Source: Pelagophyceae sp. CCMP2097 (taxonomy: Eukaryota; Sar; Pelagophyceae). From it: a stretch of DNA of 64,000 nucleotides. The position numbers and the translations under genes were made by a program. This document shows positions 15,101-22,166 of the stretch, in pieces; within the stretch, counting starts at the first letter, position 1; every line of letters begins with the position of its first letter. The stretch covers positions 414,767 through 478,766 of the forward strand of contig MU657173.1 in NCBI GenBank assembly GCA_026770575.1, given 5' to 3'. The notes below the pieces were generated by a model. It saw nothing but the letters and a program-made list of their open reading frames with translations. It was not told the DNA's origin and did no database searches.

Positions 15101-17038
15101 GCGCGGGTGAGACTCGAGGCTGCGCAGGGCGCCGGCCGAATGCTGGCGGTGGCGTTACGGGAAGGTGGCGGGCCGCACGCCTCGCCGGGGCTCTTCGAAG
15201 CGTTGGATCCCGAGGCGCAGCGCGCTTTATACGCGCAGTGCATGCTCTGGGTCCTCTTGCGCACTCGGCGCGAGATCTTGCCCCTTACAAATTCGCCGGC
15301 GAATGGCCACGGTGGATTTGGGCACGCCTGGATTTGGGCGCTCCAAGTCGAACGCCCACCCTTTGCGAGCGTGCTCGCGCTCGAGACCCCGGAATCGGCC
15401 ATCAACGCATTGGCGCGCCAGGCGTGGTCCTTGGCGAGGCCGCCGGCGCTCTTCGCTGCGGACTGCGAGGCGCGCAAAAGACAAGGCGACTCAACCCATC
15501 TCTCAAAAGTACACGACGCAGAAGAGCGGCACCACGCCCTGGCGTTGGAGGCTCTGGCTCGCCTCGCCATGGCCCGGTGCGACGTGCGCGCGCCGTACAA
15601 GGTCGTGCGCCGAAACGCATCTCCGTCGATTCCGCCCGCGGGCGCCGCGGCGCTCGCGCTCAAGGCCGCGCAACGCAAGGACCGCAGGGAGGACGGCATG
15701 GCATCGTCGGACTCGGAGTCGGAGTCGACGGTGGCCGACGTGGAAGACCCCCTGGCGTTCCTGGCGGACCCGCTGGCGGACCCTTGGCTCGCAGCCCCAG
15801 ACGCCGAGATGAGGCACGGCCTTGCCGGCGTCTTGGAATTCGTCGATTCGCTGCCCACGCGGCGAGACGCCGACATGGTCGGCCTGGGCGACTGCTTTTT
15901 GGAAGGATTCGGAAGTTATCTCGACGGCGTCGAGACTCAGCGCATTTTGAATTCAGACGTCTTCCACAGACACCGCACCCCGCCGCAAAACGCGCAACAC
16001 GACGCGCCGCTGGACGACGACGCGCTGCGCCGCGTGCTCCAGGCGGTGCGGGACCGCGTTGCACGCTTCGAGACCCCACTCCCGATCGATGCGCGCCTCG
16101 AGGCCGCGACGCTCGACGGCACGGCCGTGCAAAGCCTCGCCGCCGCGCATGAGATTCCGGACGGTCTGGCGAGCGGCGAGCCGTCGGCGCGGGCGTTTGA
16201 AGACGTCGACGAAACGCGCCCCTGGTCCGGTTGGAAAGAGGTGCGCGACCGCGAGCTCCGGCGCCTCACGAGCGTCTGCGCGGCGGTGCGCCGCGACTTG
16301 GACTCCGGCGCCGCCACCGCCGACGTGCGGCGGCAGCGGCTGCCAGAGGCGTGGGGCGAAATGACAAAGCTTCATGATTCCGTGGGCCTCTTCTCCTGGC
16401 TCGACGACCTCGAGGCGCGGCGGCACGCTTTGGAATGTTGGCCGACGGGCGCTTCTGGTTGCGTTTCGCTCCCGCCGAGCGTCTGGGTCGGGGGCCTCTT
16501 TTTGCCGGCTGCCTTCTTTGCCGCGCTGCAAAGGGCCGACGCAAGCCGCGACGACGCGGAGACGGCCTCGCGCGGCGTCCGCGGCGCCGAGGCGCTGCTC
16601 TGCACGGCTATGGACTTTGGCGCGCACGGCGTTTGCGCCGCGCCGCGCAGTGGGGCGTTCGTCCACGGGTTTTCGCTCCTCCGCGCGCGTCTCGACGGCC
16701 GAGATGTCCTCGAGGCCGCATCCACCGCGCGGCGCGTCAACGTCTGCCTCTGGGTCCGCTGCGCGCGCGACCGGCGCGGGAAGAAGAAGCACGTCCTCGA
16801 CGATTTGGAGCCCTCCGCAAAGCCAACAGAGCACTTTTACGAATGCCCCGTCTACTCGACCGCAGACCGTGGCCACTTCGTCACCGCGCTCAAGATCCGC
16901 ATCCTCGAGCCCACCGACGACTTTGTGCTCCGCGCCGCCGCCATGGTCTGCACCGACCGCGGCGCCGCCATTTTTGAAGGCGCCGCCCCCGCGGCAGCCA
17001 CCGCCCCCGCGGCGGCCGCGCCGCGCGAAGAATTATAA
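194..17038 (+). CDS. Divergent dynein heavy chain (axonemal/inner-arm type), AAA1 site degenerate
   Basis: One open frame of 5,614 codons; position 194 is GTG. The first in-frame ATG is at 1163 (5,291 aa), unless a short exon is spliced on upstream. Numbering is from 194. A YSMTRTGLVQL-type N-terminal stretch near residue 390 resembles DNAH6/DNAH14-type chains. A ring entry (RCYLTPLAQ) precedes AAA1 Walker A GPKAGGKAET (about 2155) and Walker B LLFDV (about 2210). AAA2 has an intact AGAGKT (about 2511). AAA3 has a VVIDDV Walker B (about 2972) but no clear P-loop. AAA4 reads GERGSGRRS (about 3257), with the Arg usual for axonemal AAA4. An Ala-rich coiled stalk follows (about 3620-3740), then the strut, AAA5 (VPVLVDPDGD) and the C-terminal dynein motif YECPVY (about 5549). 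In AAA1 the Walker A Thr is Ala and the Walker B Glu is Val, so ATP hydrolysis there is probably lost. Family assignment is firm; motor activity is doubtful. Confidence 0.85.
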   Translation: MHPPGDAWAAATRLHRLLETDGSYLKPFSNYNAKFSDTLTNDVAPRARRAPDGGDPPFRRRSRGPGGPGRGPDGALGFDAADASAARGAAADAAAAASGRRLATLPRCAPRATAVATALFTRCVLKPLSTGALTRSLPELRGSAVPELRAARRRPGTQTLHVSEDDAAVPTDVLSKCVKRPTRRFRAGLTVTPPCWHRSSCRDARESVARRVARRGPFTLPSVALRTAGRRSLRSRREPAHDRLLRATTTDPAARAQQRSIAEFGGAPSGEDVVELFARVAAASQGWGQPLAPGRECRRKVVCVPTKSLGTQGADGAPRCVPLMSSATLRRKTGAPLRNSADLVQLRALHPMLAKKVLRGEAHEPYNLLQVSDERAAAPVPEGAEVYSMTRTGLVQLAPGPAQVTPLEDWVWEAAAFRTLRASFKIFRYAREMRCLAHWRLATKRSIYDRLRARVGAKLLLEREAFRAPLLDVFSAAAAMRTTCMLDLSCVPERPDEAAGDVAETLAPPPLVEGVAREWMHLCPLTRTKKAAVKALKDAELGDADALAVSARGDDAAFRRAERRRLASVAESDSAQRRAIELPLFEKRQTKRQKAAAVHLEAALERVVQACASARNAAHTLVARDDASRQTALEQVALMKGVSVGEVQGKDQSMAAAREEAATRRTLRDAEREAKVMFGAFVRLADHVVVEALVQCGESAARSLRHRLDRARALKIGFFRVSVAFRDYEGCDRRGVRSSGALNVLNGCFEKQDDVKIRPATDLKQAWTAKSAGVCGEDVDASVSALDDEALERLSLDEAVAERLGATVSRSLGGTTFSPDSDEVREAAANVLHNAVHVLDGIPRLESMWPYGGDVSALRAYEQAFRGHTAAGADEADASKKGLADAEAVASRAVGRARRTEAKRNAKRLNRSDSSVASTSDSHTSDDGSSRGDASRRRDSRSGETSRSREMGPTTSCATSLASPTAEADGASLALRDDSSQVTPSRSTLLRQAQGGVADLVRRACESSVHFSNALLAIDGIIVDSFAKGDEYAASLDVLRSLFDAYAWQYENYATAESQVEARAARPECWRALAVAASLDAQLVHRDVERLRRWRLELNSSRPRGSCGAIECATRRLRQTLAGATRKFRGQIRANALNCARLHASAALRVAVRANLVLDEQPEELRNFARAAADVVLARAFAWPAVDALAGAALHLHKLLKSDALADDDFDAVVPGDDDDVFEPEIPKGAARSLDDVSAPALTASDVAAGRTDICVSLAQLEAQAGLRKFKVARHVAWRDGRLGGAHAQVDVEVAKVSKIVFVLARTLAGQRFVAAADDRYDDAWRMVEDLEPQRRKLDGVEETAAKLADLRGLLGVVAKEVQAIERGEGLQADGEGCDATGAAEGRTREVEDFPVEAVVWPHDAALAVDVACARVFFSRAELLWNMIARWRELHEGWLGQPLLHVDGDALDAESRLFARESAALVERLASPCHGDDAYDPQGQISETADGSGRTASLPPRGGGAAQRLLRETREFRSLVPVAIELKNPDLLSHHWAKLTRHVLASAAAPPDDDDADDALSFRPATTSLDDLLGCGISKHAAFVHTLGTAATAEAHIGSALRTLAGAWDSAQLPVVLFADEGNDGVPRAELGPLDDVRALASEHRAALKVIDCGDHGAALRPLILAWRRRLDVLLATLARAEELDVGLRALRPLIPDFGRVFKYATTRLIYTNRTWHDALEAISQDSRPLLLISDDGLMHDDVEGHPPSTRRLDGWVHDLRFLDELRFELRDYLAAKRAHFARFYFLSDAHLTQALGQLRVRFGSLAGVARAVPTLFPGVCAIEQSVPSADDDEASYASSEDADVAAFNAAEAQMPAAGASQRFAEATKAPRIGAVVDSCGERLVLRPVAVRGVPEEWLAALQREVRDALKAALTHVLRLQLRRRARDADHVVDESAGAPAQVRILAERVRWTGDISAALSSTIKHGDVSFLTECCALFHAIARQRAKDVRDYRAETVQSHCAALPGSSAAAPPRWRVVAEEALLMLAIQHAEAGDALQAEARDVTSLDDWAWQQHFRFYAITQAEAHDVVGFTAGSDRARRGSDAAHFASSLSAKIKARSEVGAISRLGPVVTAAVGGEYVGSTARCYLTPLAQRCVLAMLNALRSLNGVALLGPKAGGKAETVASLAGALGTAVVLRGSGAILNAADGSAVTLTRLFCGAAATGHILLFDVATDEAPKLLNAIAAHIDALSTAVRLKAASVNFSPLAPPVPFNKFRAEDDHWRDAMPLIVVKLSGDAHRNSDALLRGAAGRRLRAVALNTPDVKVLVHLELQRLGFAAQVAESAGFAISALVHCANALSLGVVFGLREGVKTAQHAALLLAGQQVLSLETAAERDSAVARFRVLYSESFVCQEARISEEARFRVLYAEARISEEARMRRSLLFAARLIFCINVHDADRAAILAIVDDVFPAEYADAAALTAEDEDSRRHRQRTAFFEAHRGPPTAAQTSAMASLGAAVDLGAAAIVAEAGAGKTACIDAVAGAAGKVILHTVAPASLPFDLCFGADGIAARLLRLSSRAADAEMPVERWIHLDGGVDSEALLLLLFDELAKAKPDPFADLAKGPASRRVRLVVETDALPDASPALLSRISIVHLASFGKQAAEDAGHASAVARAWFDRNLRVALEESGRGDVYDELDSLLAEMPLSNALNKARAYDALRGAASRDSSADDARRLNAMCTLAASLLDPNDNLDRSENQTAREAATLALAWGVAWGVFGHELCRAEAGDSSDCVAWLGTFFESDCDEVLLGQACAGLAPRPDLSGFVPWKHLAERAPAAPEPELLRDVVVPSDRFERACFQLRLLGRGGPRERAAPARALAMIEAAEPGVGASALARFFAARVVAGVDFRGQVATACVGAATTAEAVRATLMRRLAPSRALGDGARGGGLERRSARHLGRSAADDDLSADVERCTLFSPVGGSVAASAKLYVVIDDVSLGAAGGGGAAQLARAIAAHGGRCHVDLEQATNLAGATFGDDDQPVAVRQILGVDLIGVASSRRVEARCRAAFSPVSLARPSEADLAAIFVGVSRRALRCDAMDVELKLHAAAICGMTHLAARENLKAVTSVLHTLSRVARALALGLDGEKRLPLARLIAHELCRELRDAFQSTNVGSFKGGKTQFDELVRPAFSLDGGADAFANVREMLVEASPGGRCYDRRRRAASVVSVRVSSVVEAMNAARLLTAHPPVALPCHGSHHVARCARALAAHGVIVLAGERGSGRRSVAVAAAHHLGMAVVHAPPPPPPRDGAKLRLPHDDKRDDARTDARFALQPGGDAAWAAVFRKALFAAGAGEDVVVVVADDAWRSSAETAKRLDDVLAAIESGAVCDSTLFRGEDEAHIVQELAAAAMQAQAQKQAEESAMEDTFSADLKRPRLRRYTSPTETPAPPATHGSLEERAALDAFAAKVRAHLKLVVCCDGGDPVYAAESYARHASSAEAKECLKRLLRKATIDRIEFDDLESTAFNLLSPSSDGRTPSLAAWLSRPSVDVALQLPKRFKKKFELSQAEALLRGVGRAAQQLEEALPGPAKRALAKSCAEAYAVASRHVSVDPCSFRALVVAAATVAAWRSEALLSTSAFVDAGLCALTDAHGAAARLTSDAQKARKDAAIAFADSNAHAAACHDCVDGLELQEARKLESAPVKAQAYEARDLAIKAHDAAASATHAAVLAAVQAVRSISRDAMGSDEAPKPRFVRQCLEALALVMMDAAPSVEAGWARFTSGKSLSNALVIWLAVAPHAASGTPPPAARARRAAAGAESPSDRAAALLAKWSAAVAAAQGLVEPPETGAGHMRRKMGFDGKNVGAPCGNLARAMVAHWNALAGETTVSAFRTVCRAETDIISACRVEALDDDAILAAKACLKATVSAVGDRKKQGTDSNALAVAHEQMARAAAVRFQEFTATLTRWDGRAAALACSHAGLPASSALAAAAVTYGAQLSNAPSKAPPLLSARTPRQKRLDKATSPRWVLLDALNRTLLGSPLRRQDAAGLPVAFPPLCAAVTDEACDGGGGGDYGLPLRRWASQGLLQGGCGGDLAFAVAAANAPDGMRVPVLVDPDGDLSIWLDGVYDCTRGDSQLARIYLSADGSASLVEQSTGGLRRKQDDAPMHATPFCAALHEALKGGTYLAIVVELPDDLAGIGKVLSAAEPVLRARFEAQASPDALAAALDGLVGRDGSDDMPLEPRLKSPPKAMRSPIEPARRASDRAATPTRRASDRLATPKEEPPRSAARLFFRTSLRFDDAQNALQKQVSPSCFALLTMIDGASNDACGRLVTLCTVDADALREPKWRGTVAATLAAAAKARAAGLTLQEDEDALLEAAAGMDDLALAAIDDETPHVVAAARRRAASEKRFTMALDQALRAFRRRDALCLRFRPYCIAVADVIKACAADGGASGAFALKAHAARLMAWVMHHVDATGAVPTFEQDPAVVVEITRAAWYLVRPNVPSAETLPRLLAIAAATLEHRAQLATALDSSKESHRSVLSDKSTLDAVVRCSDPGPALALLAQADAAGGRRAAGTADAVVRSWLALDGAEALEASEAVEGAEAVEASAALWPPAAVRRELALLELDLGDLRGLCEDVASHAASWEELSLRGTFCEIVFGVQVCASDRAPPELAQKFFGDPAHVSRQRTLKRAPKAKAAGAAREAAKAAAADVVRQVGQTSKVESAVEAARGALEAATEDEDEEPGEPEPDAEPFSKLLLLRAFLGPTQLPKIARALAKAVLGIDADAKAHCCAPDVWPPRKPVVKEGVAAVKEASVDEFHEFRAFDDSTAASAAHFLCAAARAVSSAQPVLVRCSADVDFAEDALRGAAILFRDAANSESDAAPALLGPAILHVMLGAPAALDAAVAAMKRARASGEWVALIHCQLSPLDRIAAALEALKRSDFEHSATEAQKHRSATFRLFAFAFESHGSSGASVTRALERCCGARVRLEAAQGAGRMLAVALREGGGPHASPGLFEALDPEAQRALYAQCMLWVLLRTRREILPLTNSPANGHGGFGHAWIWALQVERPPFASVLALETPESAINALARQAWSLARPPALFAADCEARKRQGDSTHLSKVHDAEERHHALALEALARLAMARCDVRAPYKVVRRNASPSIPPAGAAALALKAAQRKDRREDGMASSDSESESTVADVEDPLAFLADPLADPWLAAPDAEMRHGLAGVLEFVDSLPTRRDADMVGLGDCFLEGFGSYLDGVETQRILNSDVFHRHRTPPQNAQHDAPLDDDALRRVLQAVRDRVARFETPLPIDARLEAATLDGTAVQSLAAAHEIPDGLASGEPSARAFEDVDETRPWSGWKEVRDRELRRLTSVCAAVRRDLDSGAATADVRRQRLPEAWGEMTKLHDSVGLFSWLDDLEARRHALECWPTGASGCVSLPPSVWVGGLFLPAAFFAALQRADASRDDAETASRGVRGAEALLCTAMDFGAHGVCAAPRSGAFVHGFSLLRARLDGRDVLEAASTARRVNVCLWVRCARDRRGKKKHVLDDLEPSAKPTEHFYECPVYSTADRGHFVTALKIRILEPTDDFVLRAAAMVCTDRGAAIFEGAAPAAATAPAAAAPREEL
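7338..7449 (+). repeat. Imperfect in-frame tandem duplication inside the dynein gene
   Basis: The blocks CTTCCGCGTTTTGTA and GAGGCGCGAATTTCCGAGGAA each occur twice, giving repeated peptide blocks FRVLY and EARISEEAR just after AAA1. The frame is kept, so this is a recent local duplication tolerated in the protein. Confidence 0.7.
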
Positions 17039-17949
17039 TTGTAGTAACCAAAAGACTGTGCATTGGAACCCCACGCGCACGCGCAGCAGAGCGACGAGCT
17101 GCCCGAGAGGCGCATATATTCGTTTGAATTCAAATTCGTTGGAGCGGGTCTCAGCCTTTTGCGGGGGCCGCGGGGCGGGCCGGCTTTGGTTTGAGGTCGT
17201 CGATGAGCTGGTTGGCCGAGCGCCGGAGGTGCTCCGGCAAGTCGCGCCTGCGAACCATGTCTTGGTGAGCAAGTCACGCAGACGGTTTCAAGTGCGAGCC
17301 AACAGCACCGGGGACCACCGGGACGCGGCGCCGGTACAGCGACGTGCGCTTGAGCGTGACGTCGAGGGCGCAGAGCTTCCCCGGGCCTAGCGGCGGAGTG
17401 CCGTCCAAACGGCACGCGTCGGGCGCCGGTCAAAAGGTTCTGGAGCCGTGGACGCCGTCGTCGCGGACCGGCCCAGGCCGGACACCTATGCACGAGGTGA
17501 TTGAAACGAATCGTGCGAGGTCAGGGCACGGGCAGACGCCGGGGTGCGCTCTCCGAAGCGGCAGTACGTCACCACGGGCGGCCGCCCGAGCCATCGTGGC
17601 CGGATCGCGTACCTACCCATCGAAAACTCGAAGCGGGCGCGCCAAAGACCGCCTGCGCAGCGCCTCACGATTCGCGACACCGCAGGCCCCGGATCGCTCG
17701 CTCGCTCGAGGCCTACGGCAGACGCTCGCGAGCGACGCCCGCGGCGCTCGGATCGAGGCGCGCGTACCGCCTTGGGCTTGCCGAACGCGACGAGGCGTCG
17801 CCTGGTCGCAGGCGTCGACGGAAGCGGGTTTCGACGGTCTCCGGAGGGCCGAACGTACTTTTGGTTCACCGCAGCTGGTTGCTCGCCGTCGGGTGATACG
17901 TAGCTGAACGGAGGGCGTTTCGGCGGCACCACGAAAGGCCCCGCGCGGC
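17039..17949. other. Intergenic, no convincing gene
   Basis: About 0.9 kb between the dynein stop and the end of a minus-strand gene. Several frames are open on both strands, but their products are Arg/Pro-rich compositional frames without motifs or conserved starts. I see no coding evidence I would stand behind. Confidence 0.4.
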
Positions 17950-18895
17950 TCACGTGTCTACGCGCGTGATGCCGCCGTTGTCGTCAATGGTCGCGTCGCA
18001 CTCGATTCTCCGCCCGTCCTCGCGCGTCTGGGTCAGCTCGACCTGCGGGCCGCGTCACGCCGCGCGCGCCGGCGCGCGACGGACCTTGCCGTCGTGGCGC
18101 AAAGCGCGCGACACGGTCGCAGTGTATCTCGGCGGCGGCACGACCTACGGAGGCGTATCTCGGCGGCACGACCTGGCGAGGCGCCTCCGCGCGCGCGTCG
18201 CGCAGCCGGGTGCCCGCACCTCGCGCCGCGGCGAGCCTACCGGCGGCGGTCCGGCAGCTGCCCGCCGAAGAAGCGAGCGTCGCGGCGCACCGGGTCTCGC
18301 CGTGTACGTCTCGAGCGCGTCCCCGGCGGCGTCGACGTACCTAGGCGCCCGTGCGGCGCCCAGCCTCGTGTGGTGCGCGGCTCAGCGACTGACGCGTAGG
18401 CGCGCGCGACGCGCGACACGTGCGGCCCGACCTACGGCACACCCCGCGTCCTGCGTCCCACGTCCCGCGTCCGGCGCTGATGTACCGACGGCGGACGCGG
18501 CGGCGCGTGCGGCGAAGGCCGCGTCGCCGGCGTGCGCCGCGCGCGTGTGGACCTCGATGCCCTCGACGTGCGCGAGCACGCGGCCCGTCCTACGGTGGCC
18601 GGAGTGCGCCGTCCGTCCGCCGGAGCGAGGCCGAGTGCGAGCGCCCGAGCGCCTCGGCGGGCGGCCACGTACGCGGGGTCGGAGAGCTCGCCGGTGGCGT
18701 GCCACGTCGAGAAGCCGCCTGCGGTCCGGCTCGGGCCGAGGGGAGCGAGTCTGCGAGGGTCGGTGGCCGCGACGTACCGAGCCACGGCGCGCGCGCGCGG
18801 CTCCAGGAAAGAAAGGCTTTGGCGCGCCGCTTGTCCACGCCGCACGCAAGGCGGCAGCAATGCCAAAGCACCATGGCCGCGAGCCACTGCGCCAT
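17950..18895 (-). CDS. Small multi-exon protein of unknown function
   Basis: Reading the minus strand, an ATG at 18895 gives MAQWLAAMVLWHCCRLACG, a hydrophobic signal or anchor segment. Later exons read in different frames but join through good splice sites: a segment with GGFSTWHATGELSDPA ends at donor GTACGT, and the frame resumes after GTAG as TGRVLAHVEGIEVHT. The last two exons are RYTATVSRALRHDGK, spliced at about 18085 to 18042 (GTCCGT...GCAG, 42 nt, phase 0), and VELTQTREDGRRI...TRVDT, ending at 17950. The middle exons (about 18250-18500) are not resolved, and a short tandem duplication at about 18130-18180 complicates them. I do not recognise the family. Gene existence is moderately supported by the phase-consistent junctions. 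Confidence 0.5.
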
Positions 18896-18955
18896 TAGTA
18901 CGACAACGCGGTTGGGTCGCCGAAAAGCTCCCCAGGATTTGAACAAAGTCTCATG

Positions 18956-19561
18956 AATCTTTGGGAAGAAAATCTTGCAAGAGGTTGTGGCGCTGGCCGT
19001 CGGCGGGCGCGCTGGGGAGGTCCGAAGGCTGTGCCTCGGCGATCATGCGCGACTGCGGCGCGCCTTTTCGAACACCCTAAAATCTCGAAAATTGGACACG
19101 CATCGTGAACGTTTCGTCTCTGTCTCCATCTGCAGGGACAACCCACCGAGGCCAAAGAAGCCCGTGTCGGAAAAGACCCAACGAGGTCCGCAGGGCGGCC
19201 CACGACCCACCCTCTCCCTGAAAAGGAGAAAACCCGCCGGACAGGCCGCTTTGGCGACACTGACCGAAGAACCCCCCCACCGAGGAATTTTGCTGCTCGT
19301 CCTGTAGGAATTCCTACACGCGCCGTACATGTGAATATACTTCCCCCCACCGAGGCCACATATCCCTCCGCCAGCGTTCTGTTTTTTTGCCAGGTGGGGG
19401 GGCACAGTAGGGGCAAAATGCTCGTACTTGTAAGTGGGTGGGTGGACCCTCCTTCCTGGTCCTCTGTGGCTTTTGAAAGTGGGTGGGTACCCCCCCCCTA
19501 AGAGGCCCCTTCGCTGGAATAGGCTCAGCTGTGTCCAACAGGGGCTCCCTGCTCTTCGCAG
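18956..19561. repeat. Low-complexity, repeat-like noncoding stretch before the assembly gap
   Basis: The sequence repeatedly contains CCCCACCGAGG and the related GTGGGTGGG, plus runs of C and G, and a 14-bp perfect palindrome (GTAGGAATTCCTAC, 19304-19317). No coding signal is visible. It abuts the run of N, consistent with a repeat that broke the assembly. Confidence 0.5.
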
Positions 19562-20556
19562 NNNNNNNNNNNNNNNNNNNNNNNNNNNNNNNNNNNNNNN
19601 NNNNNNNNNNNNNNNNNNNNNNNNNNNNNNNNNNNNNNNNNNNNNNNNNNNNNNNNNNNNNNNNNNNNNNNNNNNNNNNNNNNNNNNNNNNNNNNNNNNN
19701 NNNNNNNNNNNNNNNNNNNNNNNNNNNNNNNNNNNNNNNNNNNNNNNNNNNNNNNNNNNNNNNNNNNNNNNNNNNNNNNNNNNNNNNNNNNNNNNNNNNN
19801 NNNNNNNNNNNNNNNNNNNNNNNNNNNNNNNNNNNNNNNNNNNNNNNNNNNNNNNNNNNNNNNNNNNNNNNNNNNNNNNNNNNNNNNNNNNNNNNNNNNN
19901 NNNNNNNNNNNNNNNNNNNNNNNNNNNNNNNNNNNNNNNNNNNNNNNNNNNNNNNNNNNNNNNNNNNNNNNNNNNNNNNNNNNNNNNNNNNNNNNNNNNN
20001 NNNNNNNNNNNNNNNNNNNNNNNNNNNNNNNNNNNNNNNNNNNNNNNNNNNNNNNNNNNNNNNNNNNNNNNNNNNNNNNNNNNNNNNNNNNNNNNNNNNN
20101 NNNNNNNNNNNNNNNNNNNNNNNNNNNNNNNNNNNNNNNNNNNNNNNNNNNNNNNNNNNNNNNNNNNNNNNNNNNNNNNNNNNNNNNNNNNNNNNNNNNN
20201 NNNNNNNNNNNNNNNNNNNNNNNNNNNNNNNNNNNNNNNNNNNNNNNNNNNNNNNNNNNNNNNNNNNNNNNNNNNNNNNNNNNNNNNNNNNNNNNNNNNN
20301 NNNNNNNNNNNNNNNNNNNNNNNNNNNNNNNNNNNNNNNNNNNNNNNNNNNNNNNNNNNNNNNNNNNNNNNNNNNNNNNNNNNNNNNNNNNNNNNNNNNN
20401 NNNNNNNNNNNNNNNNNNNNNNNNNNNNNNNNNNNNNNNNNNNNNNNNNNNNNNNNNNNNNNNNNNNNNNNNNNNNNNNNNNNNNNNNNNNNNNNNNNNN
20501 NNNNNNNNNNNNNNNNNNNNNNNNNNNNNNNNNNNNNNNNNNNNNNNNNNNNNNNN
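19562..20556. other. Assembly gap (995 N)
   Basis: Unresolved bases. Frames running through this stretch have no biological meaning. Confidence 1.
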
Positions 20557-20875
20557 TATTGAGAAATATGTTAAAACAAACGTAAATAAGATTTAATTAA
20601 ATCTTAAATATGCCTTTATTGAGATATTAAATTGCGAAATGACGAAAAACATGGTATTTGCGAGCGTCAGATTGTGTTGAGTCTAGCAAATAACGACGAT
20701 TTTCCCGGTAATCCCGGCAAATGTCGATGAAATATCGCCGATTATCGTTTCGGCAAAAATCCCGGCAAATATCGATCCCGCCTATGCATAGCTGTCGTTC
20801 TGCCTTGGGGGAGCGCGAGGTTTAATCGCTAAACAATTCTGCAAGGGCTGGGGCGCGCCGACGCGGGAGGTCGCG
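20557..20875. other. AT-rich intergenic segment
   Basis: Distinctly AT-rich compared with its surroundings, with a near direct repeat ATCCCGGCAAATrTCGAT at about 20709-20726 and 20759-20776. No gene is seen. It probably carries the upstream region of the gene starting at 20876. Confidence 0.5.
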
Positions 20876-21995
20876 ATGGCTCCGCGGAAGATCGGCCTGC
20901 TCATCGCGGGCGCCGCCGGCCTTTTGACCGGCGGTGCCATGTTCGGGCTCGGGTGCGTCCATCAATTGTCCATCGAGTCGGACCGGCAAGATAGGGTCCG
21001 TCGTCGACGTCGTACCTAGGCTGCGGCGGGGCATGCAGGAGACGCGCGCGGTCCGCGACGCGCCACCGGCCGCGGCAGACAAGGCCGCGCCACCGGCCGC
21101 GGCAGACAAGGCCGCGCCACCGGCCGCGGCGGGCGCGGCCGCGCCAATGGGCGCGGCGGGCGCGGCCGCGCCGTGGAAGCACAAGGTGCGCCGGCGAAGA
21201 TCCAGACGTCGGCCCCTCCACGCGCGCCGCTAGGATACGCCCCTCGGCGCGCCGCGCGACGGGACGGCGAGCGACGCGGTCGCGCAAACGGACGCGTCGG
21301 CGGCCGCGCGGAGCTCCGCGAGCCGTGACCACAAGCCACGGCCCCTCGAAAAGTCGCGGCCCGGCGGGAACCCGCGGCCCGCCGGGAACCCACGGCTGCG
21401 CGGGACCCCCGCCCACGTAAACCCGCACCACCCCGCCGAGGGCCACATCGAGACCTTCCACGAAGCGGACAAGTGAGTCGGCGCCGTGTCGCACGGCGCG
21501 CCGCGCACGCCGGTCGCGGCGGCCGACGGCGTTAGGCGCAGGTCTTCGCCGCGGGCCGACGGCACGAGGCTGCCTCTGCGGTTGCCGCGAGAGTTCACTG
21601 CCAACTTCGACTCAACTCGGAGCCGCGTCCGCATCCGGCGGCCCCTTCTCCCCGACGCCGCCGACTTCGACCCGGACGAGGCGGCGCTTTTGCGCATGGG
21701 AAACGACAAACCCGCGCTGCCCGCGGACGTGGCCGCTCGCATGGCCGCTCGCCGGAGCGCCGCGGACTTAGCCGATCGTCTGGCCGCTCGTCGAGACGCC
21801 GCGCGCGCCGCGGGCGCCGCGGGTGCGCGCGCCGCGCCGGCGACTGCGCGCCCGCCGTCGGCGCCGCGCGGCAAGCCCTCGGCGCCGCGCGGCAAGCCCT
21901 CGGCGCCGCGTGCGAAGCCCCGCCAAGCCCTCCCGGCGGCCCAGCCCGTCCCAGCCCTGCCGGACGAGGAGGAATGGCCGGAGGACGAGCGCTAG
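20876..21995 (+). CDS. Small protein with N-terminal membrane segment, unknown function
   Basis: Four-exon model: 20876-20952, 21020-21185, 21234-21472, 21542-21995, with introns of 67, 48 and 69 nt (GTGCGT/CTAG, GTGCGC/CTAG, GTGAGT/GCAG). All phases agree and the product is 311 aa. It starts MAPRKIGLLIAGAAGLLTGG, a single hydrophobic stretch fitting a signal anchor. Exon 2 has a repeated PPAAADKAA unit. Exon 3 ends in a His-rich HPAEGHIETFHEADK stretch. The last exon has PREFTANFDSTRSRVRIRRP and an Ala/Arg-rich helical segment with a tandem PSAPRGK repeat and an acidic tail (DEEEWPEDER). No family is recognised. The consistent splice phases are the main evidence for a real gene. Confidence 0.65.
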
Positions 21996-22166
21996 TCCGG
22001 ATCGTGAACGCCGTCACCCTCTGCGCCCTCTGCGCGAGCAATCGACCGGGTCGTGTCGCGCGTCCAGAAGTTAAAAAAGTTATAAGAAAGCCCAGGAACA
22101 TTCATCTGCGGGTTTCCACAGAAAAGTAGGGAGAGCGCTGACTGTCGGAACTCCCGCGGGCGCCAC

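Noticed and set aside
19434..20585. Frames spanning the run of N
   Set aside because: They are open only because N codons are not read as stops.
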